This document shows, in pieces, positions 28,635 through 36,878 of a DNA stretch of 64,000 nt. The position numbers and the translations under genes were made by a program. The notes beneath the pieces are model-generated. The model was not told the origin of the DNA. It saw nothing but the letters and a program-made list of their open reading frames with translations, and did not search any database. Origin of the DNA: JAGVGT01 sp963807225 (GTDB lineage Bacteria > Desulfobacterota > Desulfobulbia > Desulfobulbales > JAGXFP01); NCBI GenBank assembly GCA_963807225.1, contig CAWEAD010000012.1, positions 124,001 to 188,000 on the forward strand, given 5' to 3'. Numbering within the stretch: position 1 is the stretch's first letter; each line of letters begins with the position of its first letter.

Positions 28635-30056
28635 GTGGATTCATCAATCTTGGCACAAGAACTGGAGCCTCTGAAGACGCAGATCACTCAGGTTCAGGAG
28701 AAGATCGACTCTCTGGAAGCTGATTTGCACCGGGTAGAGGCTGACCTGGAAAGATTTTCGACCGATCGACAGCGTTTCGACGCCGTACTCGATGTCTGCA
28801 GCGCCCTGGATAAGCTGGGCGAACTGGGGGCGGCAGAGTTGTTCTGGCAGGGGTTGCCGGTAGCCCAGGATGGTATTGGGCATATGGAACGGGTTCGGGA
28901 AAGGATCGCCCAGTTCGAAAAGGAGTTTGTGGTAGTCGAGGAGAGGCGGCAGTCTCTCCTTAAGAAGATCGACCTGCATCTCGATGACCTGGATTCGCTG
29001 AACAAACAGGTGATTGATGCCTACGCCCGGGAAGAGAGGCGTAAAGAGGAGTTCATCGTCGAGAGGGAGATCTCGCAGATCCCGGATAGTACGGTAATCA
29101 TGCCATGGAGTCGCGATGGTGAAAGTGAAAGGCTTTTCCGCCGGTCGCTATTGATTGCGCTGCTTCTGAGCCTGTTTTTCGGTTTTATCATTCCTCTGAT
29201 TAATATACCGATCTCGGATCGTGCGACCATAGCCGAGCTTCCGGACCGGCTGGCCATGCTGGTCAAAAAGGAGCCTCCCATCCCGGAGCCGATCCCGGAA
29301 CCACCAAAGGAGGAAAAGAAAGAAGAGAAGTTGGACCAGGATAAACCGAAAGAGCAGGAACAACAGGAACACCAGGCCAAAAAAGAATTGGCGCCGGCGG
29401 ATACGAACGAAACCCAGGCGGCACGGAAGAAGGCCGAAAGCACTGGTGTGTTGGCCTTCAAGAGTAGTTTTGCCGATCTGATGGATGAAGTCCCGGTGGC
29501 AAATCTTGGCCTCGAAGCACGGCTGGACAAGAACACGCAGATGGCGGCGGGCCAGGCTCAGGCGCGGCGTTCCCTGGTCGCCATCCAGGCGCAGGGTGGC
29601 GGTGGCGGCATCGGCAATGTCGGGGTCAGCCGCAATGTTGGAAGCGGAAACGGAGGCGGCAGTGCAAATGGCCTTGGTGGCGTCGGTTTTGCCCGGGTTG
29701 CCAGCGCCGTGGCTGACCTGGTGGCGGAAGAGGGACGGCCGGTGAGTGATGGCCCAGGTCCTGCCCGAACCGATGAGGAGATCCAGATCGTATTTGATCG
29801 GTACAAGGCGGCGCTTTACCGGATCTACAACAAGGAATTGCGCAAAAACCCAACATTGAAAGGGAAAATGCTTCTGCGTTTAACCATCGAACCGGGGGGC
29901 GAGGTATCAATGTGCAAAGTGGAATCCACCGATCTTGATTCGCCCGAACTGGTCGCCCTGATAATCGACCGCGTGCAGAGGTTCAATTTCGGACAGAAGG
30001 AAGGTGTGCCCAAGACGACTATCTTGTATCCGATCGATTTCCTGCCCGCCGGTTAA
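28635..30056 (+). CDS. AgmX/PglI-type TonB-like energy transducer
   Basis: A 473-residue protein that should carry energy from the TolQR motor to outer-membrane partners. Order: a cytoplasmic coiled-coil domain (about 1-145), a membrane helix (170-190), a Pro/Glu/Lys-rich spacer (about 213-250), a glycine-rich stretch (about 315-355) and a C-terminal AgmX/PglI TonB-C domain (about 385-470) with LKGKMLLRLTIEPGGEVSM. Ordinary TonB has no large cytoplasmic part; GltG and GltJ of the Myxococcus gliding motor do, which makes them the closest architectural parallel. The GTG at 28635 is chosen because AGGAAG lies 5 nt before it; the frame is open from 28569, but that part overlaps the TolR gene. Confidence 0.88.
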   Translation: MDSSILAQELEPLKTQITQVQEKIDSLEADLHRVEADLERFSTDRQRFDAVLDVCSALDKLGELGAAELFWQGLPVAQDGIGHMERVRERIAQFEKEFVVVEERRQSLLKKIDLHLDDLDSLNKQVIDAYAREERRKEEFIVEREISQIPDSTVIMPWSRDGESERLFRRSLLIALLLSLFFGFIIPLINIPISDRATIAELPDRLAMLVKKEPPIPEPIPEPPKEEKKEEKLDQDKPKEQEQQEHQAKKELAPADTNETQAARKKAESTGVLAFKSSFADLMDEVPVANLGLEARLDKNTQMAAGQAQARRSLVAIQAQGGGGGIGNVGVSRNVGSGNGGGSANGLGGVGFARVASAVADLVAEEGRPVSDGPGPARTDEEIQIVFDRYKAALYRIYNKELRKNPTLKGKMLLRLTIEPGGEVSMCKVESTDLDSPELVALIIDRVQRFNFGQKEGVPKTTILYPIDFLPAG

Positions 30057-30434
30057 GAGTATTTTACTGGAGCTAATCCGGAACTTCGAACGGGAACATA
30101 TACTCGATGCGGATGTGAAACAAGTCACTACCTTGAGTGATTACGGCTAAGTTAAGTTATCAACATTGCCTGGTTAGGGTTCACCGCCCCGCATGAGGGT
30201 TGGGACAGGTTTGCTTCCCGGACATCATGGGGATTGTCACGGTCAAACAAGAGCAACGTTTCTGGGCCGAGGGTCGCCGAGAGTGATTCAATCTCCGGGA
30301 CAAAATCAAAGCAAACAACCAATGGCAGAAACGACTGTACATTCCGGTGGATCTTGGCGATAGCTGTTGATCGTATTGAGTTATTTTATCCTCACAACCG
30401 GGGCAATCCTATTGGTTTGAGCAGAGCGTGAGGC
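30057..30434. other. intergenic region after the surface locus
   Basis: No gene is supported. Short frames lack ribosome sites and familiar sequence. No T-tailed hairpin is seen directly after the TonB-like gene, so its transcript may end at the hairpin at 30435-30477 or by Rho. Confidence 0.4.
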
Positions 30435-30477
30435 TCGGGGGCAGATTATTTGCTTAACCAAATCAATCAGCCCCCGA
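30435..30477. terminator. strong hairpin between convergent genes
   Basis: TCGGGGGC (30435-30442) pairs perfectly with GCCCCCGA (30470-30477), and inner segments GATT/AATC and TTTG/CAAA extend the stem. There is no long T tract on either strand. It lies 15 bp beyond the stop of the minus-strand repeat protein gene and downstream of the surface locus, so it may stop both transcripts. Confidence 0.55.
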
Positions 30478-30492
30478 CCTGGTACATTCAGT

Positions 30493-30957
30493 TCAACGCC
30501 CCCTGCCGCCGCCGGGACCCATGCCGCCGCCTCCCGGCCCCATACCCTGCCCGCCACTGTTTGGCATGTCCGGAAGTACCCGGCCCTGAGCCCGGGCTCG
30601 TTCCTGCATCCGTTCACGGTGTTCCTGGCGGTACTGCTCTCGTTCCTGTTCGGTTTTAAAGCCGCGCATTATATTCCGATATTCATCACGCTCTGCATTG
30701 GTCATCAGTTCCCAACCATAGATATCCTGATCGCGTAGACGATCCTGATCCATCATCCGGTCCTGGTCGTTCAGACGGTCTTGATCCATGGTTCGGTCCT
30801 GATCCATCATCCGGTCTTGATCGATGGTTCGGTCCTGATCCATCATCCGGTCCTGGTCCCGGTCCTGGTCCCGGTCCTGATCAGCCGCCCAGCCGGCTTT
30901 ACCGCCAAGAGCGACCGTCAGAACCAACATTGCCATGACTACTATGATTATTCTCAT
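30493..30957 (-). CDS. secreted DQDR-repeat protein
   Basis: A 154-residue exported protein with a signal peptide ending near GWAA. The mature N-terminus is a run of DQDR units, most followed by two variable residues such as MM or TM (about 25-75). Next comes a charged helical domain with YGWELMTNAERDEYRNIM and RERMQERARAQG, a motif I believe recurs in small secreted proteobacterial proteins of unknown role, and a Gly/Pro/Met-rich tail. The ATG at 30957 follows an excellent AAGGAGG. The alternating Asp/Arg repeat could bind metal or polyanions, but that is speculation. It stands alone on the minus strand. Confidence 0.8.
   Translation of the reverse strand: MRIIIVVMAMLVLTVALGGKAGWAADQDRDQDRDQDRMMDQDRTIDQDRMMDQDRTMDQDRLNDQDRMMDQDRLRDQDIYGWELMTNAERDEYRNIMRGFKTEQEREQYRQEHRERMQERARAQGRVLPDMPNSGGQGMGPGGGGMGPGGGRGR
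30735..30884. repeat. 18-bp tandem repeat inside the DQDR gene
   Basis: On the plus strand the units CCTGATCCATCATCCGGT and CTTGATCCATGGTTCGGT alternate, giving a 36-bp super-period that decays to shorter units at the ends. The reading frame is kept throughout. The array is likely to vary in length by slippage. Confidence 0.8.
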
Positions 30958-31365
30958 AACCACAAACCTCCTTACTTTCCTTACATTCTGATGCCCATGT
31001 AGGCTTTGCAGCATCTTGGGCGATATACCCGGGCCTTGCCGGCTGTCGGGCCGCTGCTGCCATATTATACGGACGAGGAAAAAATAAAATAAAGCAAAAC
31101 CGGAAGGAATTTTTGATAAACAAGGGAGCTGCCCCGTTATATAGGAACGCACCCTCGTAGTAGCCGGATGGCCCCATACAGTAGCCTGGACCACCAAGAT
31201 TTATCCACTGTACCTGGGCCAGCCTGCCAATCTGGTTCCGGAGATCTTGTATTTCGCCCGGCATAATCCTGATACCAGCAATATTCGTTAAATTATCCTG
31301 ACATTTTAATTGCCCATAGTGGTTTGGTTGGTTAGGTTAGAGGAAAACCTGAGCGAGGTGGTACT
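30958..31365. other. intergenic region between divergent genes
   Basis: It holds the ribosome site of the DQDR gene and presumably both promoters. On the minus strand, around 31140-31264, one frame reads like the start of a protein (Met, a short coiled coil, then INLGGPGYCMGPSGYY), but it loses coding character after about 55 residues. A decayed gene is possible. Confidence 0.35.
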
Positions 31366-32199
31366 ATGGCCAGAAAAACAGCGATCCTGGTATATTTTTT
31401 CTTGATGCTTTCCGGACGATTTTCCTGGGGGCTGGAAATCATGTTGCCTAAAGTCTACCAGGGTGATATCGAGTTGGCCGGTTGGTTATATAGTGAAAAA
31501 CTTGATGGAGTACGGGGTTATTGGGATGGGCGGCGCCTCTTGTCCAGAAATGGTATCCCGTTTGAGGTGCCCCAGGCTTTCACGGAAAATTTCCCGCCAT
31601 TTCCCCTGGAAGGGGAGATTTGGGGCGGTCGCGGTACTTTTGAGAAAACCGCCGCCATAGTGCGGCGCTCGGGGCCGGATCCCGGTTGGTTGGATTTGCG
31701 TTTCGCCGTTTTCGATGTGCCCGCCAATCACGCCGGTTTCGAAGAACGACTGAAACAAGCCGGTAACTGGTTTGCCGACCATCCCAGTCCTTACGTCTTC
31801 GTGATCGAACATCTTCCGATTAGTGACGATGAACAACTGCGTGAGGAACTGGCGCGGGTGGAAAAGGATGGCGGCGAGGGACTGGTGTTACGCAAGTCCG
31901 GTTCACCATATACCGTGGGCCGCAGCCCCGACGTCTTGAAGGTCAAGAGCTATGAAGACCGGGAAGCGCTGGTAATCGGGCATCTGCCCGGCTCGGGCCG
32001 AAACCTGGGGCGGTTGGGAGCACTTCTGGTTGAATTACCCGACAGCGGACTGCGGTTCAAGATCGGCAGCGGTTTTAACGATGAAGAGCGAACCCATCCT
32101 CCACCCCTAGGTTCGCTGATTACCTTTAAATATTATGGCTGCTATGAATCAGGTTTACCACGCTTTCCGGTTTTCATGCGCCGCCGCCTACCCGAGTGA
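31366..32199 (+). CDS. ligE: periplasmic ATP-dependent DNA ligase (LigE type)
   Basis: A 277-residue minimal ATP-dependent DNA ligase with an N-terminal signal sequence (about 1-22), as in the Lig E group exported to the periplasm and linked to DNA uptake or extracellular DNA in other proteobacteria. Motif I is SEKLDGVRGYWDG with the AMP-accepting Lys45. LEGEIWGG (motif III), EGLVLRK (IV) and LKVKSYED (V) follow, then an OB-fold domain ending GSLITFKYYG. There are no extra DNA-binding domains, and length fits the family. GAGGTGG lies 4 nt before the ATG. It is not in an operon with competence genes here. Confidence 0.9.
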   Translation: MARKTAILVYFFLMLSGRFSWGLEIMLPKVYQGDIELAGWLYSEKLDGVRGYWDGRRLLSRNGIPFEVPQAFTENFPPFPLEGEIWGGRGTFEKTAAIVRRSGPDPGWLDLRFAVFDVPANHAGFEERLKQAGNWFADHPSPYVFVIEHLPISDDEQLREELARVEKDGGEGLVLRKSGSPYTVGRSPDVLKVKSYEDREALVIGHLPGSGRNLGRLGALLVELPDSGLRFKIGSGFNDEERTHPPPLGSLITFKYYGCYESGLPRFPVFMRRRLPE

Positions 32200-32433
32200 T
32201 TTTAGCCGGCTTTATCTCCTAACCTCACCCCGACCTGCAACCACGATTACCCTTGTGTAATTCGTGCTCTGTTTTCTTAGACCTCTTTAACGACGAGCAG
32301 CTTTAAACGGCTCATGTTTCCAGTTCCGGCTGCAAAAAAATCGCCAATAAAACCTTTCTTTCGCAGCGACACCCGTTAACCATTGCTATTATATATTTAA
32401 CAGGATTTGTTCCTATAAAGATGAGGTGTGAAA

Positions 32434-32736
32434 ATGGCAACCAACTATATTATTGAAAATCATCGGCTGCGTGAGACGAAGCCGGTTTTCAATCGGGCGT
32501 GGTGTAAACCGGCTAATCTGATGCTTTTCGGGTTGGATGAAAGGGCAATCGACTTGGAGGTCTGTTCGCAGGAATGGCGTATAAAAATTGACCGGCTTAT
32601 CGATCAACTGCAGAGAGAAATCCTATCGCTCAACGAGCAGGGTAAAGGTGGTGGCGGGGCCAGTGCCGAAAAGATCAAAGAGACAAGGGACAGGCTGCGT
32701 GACTTGTACGCCATCGAGTCCCAATGTTGTGTCTGA
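32434..32736 (+). CDS. small hypothetical protein
   Basis: A 100-residue soluble protein, not recognised. The C-terminal half (about 40-98) is a charged helix likely to pair with itself as a coiled coil, broken by a short GKGGGGAS loop, which suggests a helical hairpin. It ends in two adjacent cysteines. ATG 32434 is chosen because GAGGTG precedes it at good spacing. A hairpin follows at 32799-32821. Confidence 0.65.
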   Translation: MATNYIIENHRLRETKPVFNRAWCKPANLMLFGLDERAIDLEVCSQEWRIKIDRLIDQLQREILSLNEQGKGGGGASAEKIKETRDRLRDLYAIESQCCV

Positions 32737-32790
32737 TTCGAAACGGATTCTCTGTGACATGATTCCTGGCTATCGAGGCAACGGCAGCAC

Positions 32791-32821
32791 AAAAAAGGGG
32801 GCTTTCATTCTATGAAGGCCC
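32791..32821 (-). terminator. hairpin, T-tailed on the minus strand
   Basis: GGGCTTTCAT (32799-32808) and ATGAAGGCCC (32812-32821) form a 10-bp stem with one G-U pair. The A run at 32791-32796 gives a T tract on the minus strand. No minus-strand gene ends here, so it may act both ways after the small gene. A second short hairpin (GGTAAA/TTTACC) follows. Confidence 0.45.
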
Positions 32822-32893
32822 GGTAAATTGTTTACCTTATTCCGATTTCCCGGTTAAATTGGTGAAGATCGCTTACTGCCAAAGGAGTTGACC

Positions 32894-33253
32894 ATGAGTC
32901 GGATCAAGAAAGGAGGCCTGGTATACAGCACTGATCGGGCTCTTTATTGTCCGGGTTGCGGACTGGCGCCGGGCTCTTGCCGTTGCAAGGAACCTGAGTT
33001 TACGCCACCGGGCGATGGTTTGGTCAGGATCGGCCGGGAAACCAAAGGCCGCAAGGGAGCTGGAGTGACGATCATCCGGGGGCTGGCATTGGCCTCCGTC
33101 GAATTGACACAATTGGCCGGGGCGCTAAAGAAGAAATGCGGTTCCGGCGGTACGGTAAAGGGTGGAGTCATCGAGATTCAGGGTGACCATCGACAGTTAT
33201 TGGCCACCGAACTGGCCGGACGAGGATTCAAGGTCAAGCTGGCGGGTGGATGA
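32894..33253 (+). CDS. SUI1/YciH-family translation factor
   Basis: A 119-residue protein of the SUI1/eIF1 family, known in bacteria as YciH, which influences start-codon choice in translation. The N-terminus carries a small zinc-ribbon-like set CPGCGLAPGSCRC; the SUI1 core (about 45-117) has KGRKGAGVTIIRGL and the typical CGSGGTVKGGVIEIQGDH. The ATG at 32894 follows AAAGGAG 7 nt upstream. Length and motifs match the family, so this call is secure. Confidence 0.93.
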   Translation: MSRIKKGGLVYSTDRALYCPGCGLAPGSCRCKEPEFTPPGDGLVRIGRETKGRKGAGVTIIRGLALASVELTQLAGALKKKCGSGGTVKGGVIEIQGDHRQLLATELAGRGFKVKLAGG

Positions 33254-33308
33254 TGAGGCCGGCCCGATTGAACAATAATAGGATAGGCGACTGATTCAGA
33301 GGGGTGTA

Positions 33309-33818
33309 TTGCAACATAAAGTTATCAAAAAACAGCCCAATTCCAAATCCTGCCTGGTTTGCGGGTTGGCCAACGAATTCGGCCTGCGAACCAGATTCTA
33401 CGAACTGGACAACGGTGAATTAATGGCTGTCTTTACCCCCAAGAGCGAGCTGCAAAGCTACCCGAACCGGTTGCATGGCGGCATCTCTTCGACCATCCTC
33501 GACGAGACCATCGGCCGGGCCATCATGATTTGCCATCCGGAACAGTTCGGGGTAACGATGGAAATCACCGTGCGATTCAAGAAGCCGGTGCCTACCGACC
33601 TGGAACTGCGGGTGATCGGCCGAATCACCCGCGACACCAGCCGTTTTTTCGAGGGTTCCGGAGAGCTTCTGCTGCCCGACGGCACGGTGGCGGTGGAGGG
33701 TGTAGGCAAATACCTGAAGATGGATCTGGAAAAGATCGCCGATTTCGATCATGAGGAGCAGCAGTGGCAGGTGGTCAACCACCCGAATGACCCGGAATAT
33801 GTGGAGCTTCCCGGTTGA
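33309..33818 (+). CDS. PaaI-like hotdog thioesterase
   Basis: A 169-residue hotdog-fold protein of the PaaI/acyl-CoA thioesterase group. The motif SYPNRLHGGISSTILDETIG (HGG followed by the long central helix) is the family hallmark, and VRFKKPVPTDLELRVIGRI is the next strand pair. An N-terminal pair CLVCG is an uncommon extra. Substrate cannot be told from sequence. The start is TTG at 33309 with AGAGGGG 4 nt upstream; no in-frame ATG lies near it. Confidence 0.85.
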   Translation: MQHKVIKKQPNSKSCLVCGLANEFGLRTRFYELDNGELMAVFTPKSELQSYPNRLHGGISSTILDETIGRAIMICHPEQFGVTMEITVRFKKPVPTDLELRVIGRITRDTSRFFEGSGELLLPDGTVAVEGVGKYLKMDLEKIADFDHEEQQWQVVNHPNDPEYVELPG

Positions 33819-34096
33819 TTTGCGTCCGATCTCACCGGTACTGTCGCGGCGGCTGGCGCATGGCATACCGAAGTATAAAGTATAGCCAGACGCCAGCTTC
33901 CTTGCATTCCCGGCAATCTCAACTGCTAATCCGAAAGTTGACCTGGTTGATCTTAAAATAAGATTAGTCGTTGCCCCTGAATTGTTGCTTCTTGGCCAGG
34001 GTGGCCTGCGCCGTGGGATAAATTTATGCGACGAAAAGATCTGTTAATTCTCCATTTTGCCTTCTTAATTCTCAAATTCAAGACGAGGTAACGAGT

Positions 34097-34570
<474 letters not shown>

Positions 34571-34592
34571 ACTGGTTCAGGTCAGGAAAAGC

Positions 34593-34624
34593 GAGCCAGC
34601 TGGCCCCTTAAGTCCAGCTGGCTC
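34593..34624 (+). terminator. hairpin after the YchJ-family gene
   Basis: GAGCCAGCTGG (34593-34603) and CCAGCTGGCTC (34614-34624) form a perfect 11-bp stem with a 10-nt loop, but only two T follow. It is probably a transcription end or mRNA stabiliser. Confidence 0.6.
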
Positions 34625-34744
34625 TTGACCCGACGATATTGCACCCGGCCTTTTTGACCGCCCGCGAAAAACTTCTTCTAAGTACATACGAAAAGATATG
34701 ATGGAGTAAGACAATTCCGCCTTATTTTTTCTAGAGGAACAAGA

Positions 34745-35413
34745 ATGAACGGGAACACCAAGGTATACTGGCATGAACAGATGGTATCGCGGGTTCAGCG
34801 AGAATCGTTGAACGGGCACCGAGGCTGCGTAATCTGGTTCACGGGATTGAGCGCCTCAGGGAAAAGTACTATCGCTAACACAATTGACCACAAGCTCAAC
34901 CAAAATCGTATCCACTGCACGGTTCTAGATGGGGACAATGTCCGGCATGGACTTAACGCAAGTACGCAAATGCTCCAGGAAAACTATGGGGATGATTTTG
35001 CTCAGCGTTTTGGTTTAGGATTTTCTGCCATTGACCGGGAAGAAAATATACGGCGTATAGGTGCCGTAGCCAGATTGTTTTCGCAATCCGGGGTTATCGC
35101 CCTTACCGCATTTATCAGTCCTTATCGCATCGACCGGGATCGTGTTAGGAACTCCCTCCAGCCGGGAGAATTCGTAGAGGTGTTCGTCGACACCCCCATA
35201 GAAGTATGCGAAGCCAGAGACCCAAAAGGTCTTTACCAGAAAGCAAGAACTGGTGAACTCATAGGGTTTACCGGTATAGATGCTCCCTATGAACCCCCTT
35301 TATCTCCTGAATTGGTACTTTCAGCTGCCGAGAAGACCCCGGATACTCTGGCCAACGAGGTAATTGCATATCTTGAACGTACAGAAATTATAAGAATAAA
35401 CAGCCAGGGTTGA
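34745..35413 (+). CDS. cysC: adenylylsulfate kinase
   Basis: A 222-residue APS kinase that phosphorylates adenylylsulfate to PAPS with ATP. Walker A is GLSASGKS (34-41), followed by LDGDNVRHGLN, FISPYRIDRDRVR, DTPIEVCEARDPKGLY and FTGIDAPYEPP, all family hallmarks. An insertion of about 18 residues (around ASTQMLQENYGDDFAQRFG) sits between the DGDN helix and the DREENIRRIG lid. It is a stand-alone gene with no sulfate-activation partner nearby. Hand counting over 34921-34980 and 34981-35160 gives about 49% G+C, lower than adjacent genes, so recent acquisition is possible. Confidence 0.93.
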   Translation: MNGNTKVYWHEQMVSRVQRESLNGHRGCVIWFTGLSASGKSTIANTIDHKLNQNRIHCTVLDGDNVRHGLNASTQMLQENYGDDFAQRFGLGFSAIDREENIRRIGAVARLFSQSGVIALTAFISPYRIDRDRVRNSLQPGEFVEVFVDTPIEVCEARDPKGLYQKARTGELIGFTGIDAPYEPPLSPELVLSAAEKTPDTLANEVIAYLERTEIIRINSQG

Positions 35414-35898
35414 TTGAATATAAACAAACCTCAATTAAACCCCCAAAAAACCGGCAAAAATCACCGAACCAGACGTAACTTTAGGCGAATTATTCAAGCC
35501 TCTCCGGTAGAAAAGAAAAAAGTTCAGTAATTTCTCCTGCCAGTCCGGAAATCCATACGCGACTGGTAATCATCCCAGCAGTTCGGTGCCTGGTTGTTTG
35601 TTCTACAGACTCGTTAGGTAATCCCCCCGGAAAATTGCCGTGCCCAAAAGTAGAATTTTCTCCTATTTTACTAGGAGGAGGTTTAGTCAGAACCCCAAAA
35701 CTAGTCAGTATTTTCAACAGAATGCGAGAAGTGGTTGGTCTGGGGGTAAGCCTCTAAAATGGTATGGCCGCAATATGTAGGGTGACCAGATGGGAGGTTG
35801 ACGGTGGATCGGTGTTTGGTGCTAGAATAAAAACGGGAGACTGAAAAAAATCAGTTGCCTCCGTGTTATTTTCCATCAAACAAGTCGAGGTAATCGCC
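35414..35898. other. intergenic region, no clear gene
   Basis: A+T-richer than the surroundings. A minus-strand frame (about 35490-35717) has some coding look but no ribosome site or known family, and may be a relic. No repeats or terminal inverted repeats were found. Confidence 0.35.
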
Positions 35899-36543
35899 AT
35901 GAAACCTGGAAAGCTTTTTTCTTTATTGCTTCTTTTTTCTGCCGGCATAACCCTTGTCGCATGCGCGGGGCTGACATCTACCCCCCGGCCGCCGATCAAC
36001 ACCGGCAGTGTCGAACCGGGGAGTTCCGTCATGCTGCGCGGTGAGGTGCAACCGCTTACCGGCACCCCGATCAAGATTGGTGACCACCTGCCATCCATCC
36101 CCCTGGTTGCGGCCGACAGCCTGGACGAAATCGATCTGTCCAAGGTCCGTGGCAAGGTATTGTTCCTGAGTATCGTGCCCTCTATCGATACCAAGGTCTG
36201 TGAGGCCCAGTCCCACTATCTGGGAGAAGAAGGCGATCGGATGCCGGCTTCCGTCGAGCGGATCACCATCAGCCGTGACACCCCCTTCGCCCAGCGTCGT
36301 TTTGCCAATGAGGCCAAACTTACCGATATCCATTTTCTTTCGGACTACAAGGAAGGCGCCTTTGGCCGCGCGCTCGGGCTGCTCCAGGAAAATTCCCGGC
36401 TGTTGGCCAGGGCCGTGATCCTGGTCGACGGCAACGGCATCGTTCGCTACATTCAGGTGGTTCCGGAGTTGACCAACCTGCCGGACATGGAGCGGGCATT
36501 CAACTTCGCCATTAAATTAGCGGGTGAGTTGAAAGGGGGTTGA
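35899..36543 (+). CDS. thiol-peroxidase-like lipoprotein
   Basis: A 214-residue lipoprotein (lipobox LVAC, Cys22) with a full Tpx/peroxiredoxin domain. VPSIDTKVCEAQ holds the peroxidatic Cys101 in the Tpx context, and RDTPFAQRRF and LLARAVILVDGNG match Tpx. The usual resolving cysteine of Tpx (in RFCGAEG of E. coli) is replaced: here the segment reads RRFANEAKL, so the enzyme would act as a 1-Cys type or use a partner thiol. Being lipid-anchored outside the cytoplasm is unusual for Tpx. The ATG at 35899 (after CGAGGTAA) is preferred to the longer frame from 35863. Confidence 0.85.
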   Translation: MKPGKLFSLLLLFSAGITLVACAGLTSTPRPPINTGSVEPGSSVMLRGEVQPLTGTPIKIGDHLPSIPLVAADSLDEIDLSKVRGKVLFLSIVPSIDTKVCEAQSHYLGEEGDRMPASVERITISRDTPFAQRRFANEAKLTDIHFLSDYKEGAFGRALGLLQENSRLLARAVILVDGNGIVRYIQVVPELTNLPDMERAFNFAIKLAGELKGG

Positions 36544-36648
36544 ACAATTCACCATGATCAGCGAGATACGGCCATGGGGAGGATATTTTATCGGCCGGTA
36601 AAAAAAATTTTTGGTGCGACAATTTGTCTCTTTGACTTGTGAAAAAGT

Positions 36649-36782
36649 TATGATAGCCTGAGTTTGGCTGTTCTCCCTCCTTATGTCCTTCTCCCCCCCC
36701 GAAGAGGACATTTCGGAACAGCCGATTTACTCCCCCCTAGAGCGGTCGGTATCCCAATGAGGATGCCGGCCGCTTTCTTTTT
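36649..36782 (+). ncRNA. candidate C-rich small RNA
   Basis: A compact RNA-like unit with no reading frame. A TATGAT box (36649-36654) has a weak -35 (TTGTCT, 36624-36629, 19 bp away). Stem 36664-36673/36716-36725 (10 bp) encloses an inner stem 36684-36689/36705-36710. Single-stranded parts contain CTCCCTCCTT, CTCCCCCCCC and ACTCCCCCC, which are complementary to Shine-Dalgarno sequences. The unit ends in an excellent intrinsic terminator. C-rich loops that pair with ribosome sites are typical of trans-acting bacterial small RNAs. The 5' end is not defined (about 36660). Confidence 0.55.
36741..36782 (+). terminator. strong intrinsic terminator
   Basis: AGCGGTCGGTATCC (36741-36754) and GGATGCCGGCCGCT (36761-36774) form a 14-bp stem with two G-U pairs and a 6-nt loop, followed by TTCTTTTT (36775-36782). 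It ends the candidate small RNA. Confidence 0.85.
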
Positions 36783-36878
36783 GGCTTTCTCCCGGCTGAA
36801 TTCTGAGTTCAACCGACAGGTAGAGCACTGGCGAAAATAATCAAATCTCGGAATCGTGGTCAAATCAAGTTTATATCA

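Noticed and set aside
30735..30884. CRISPR-like array
   Set aside because: Units are adjacent with no spacers, keep one reading frame and encode DQDR repeats.
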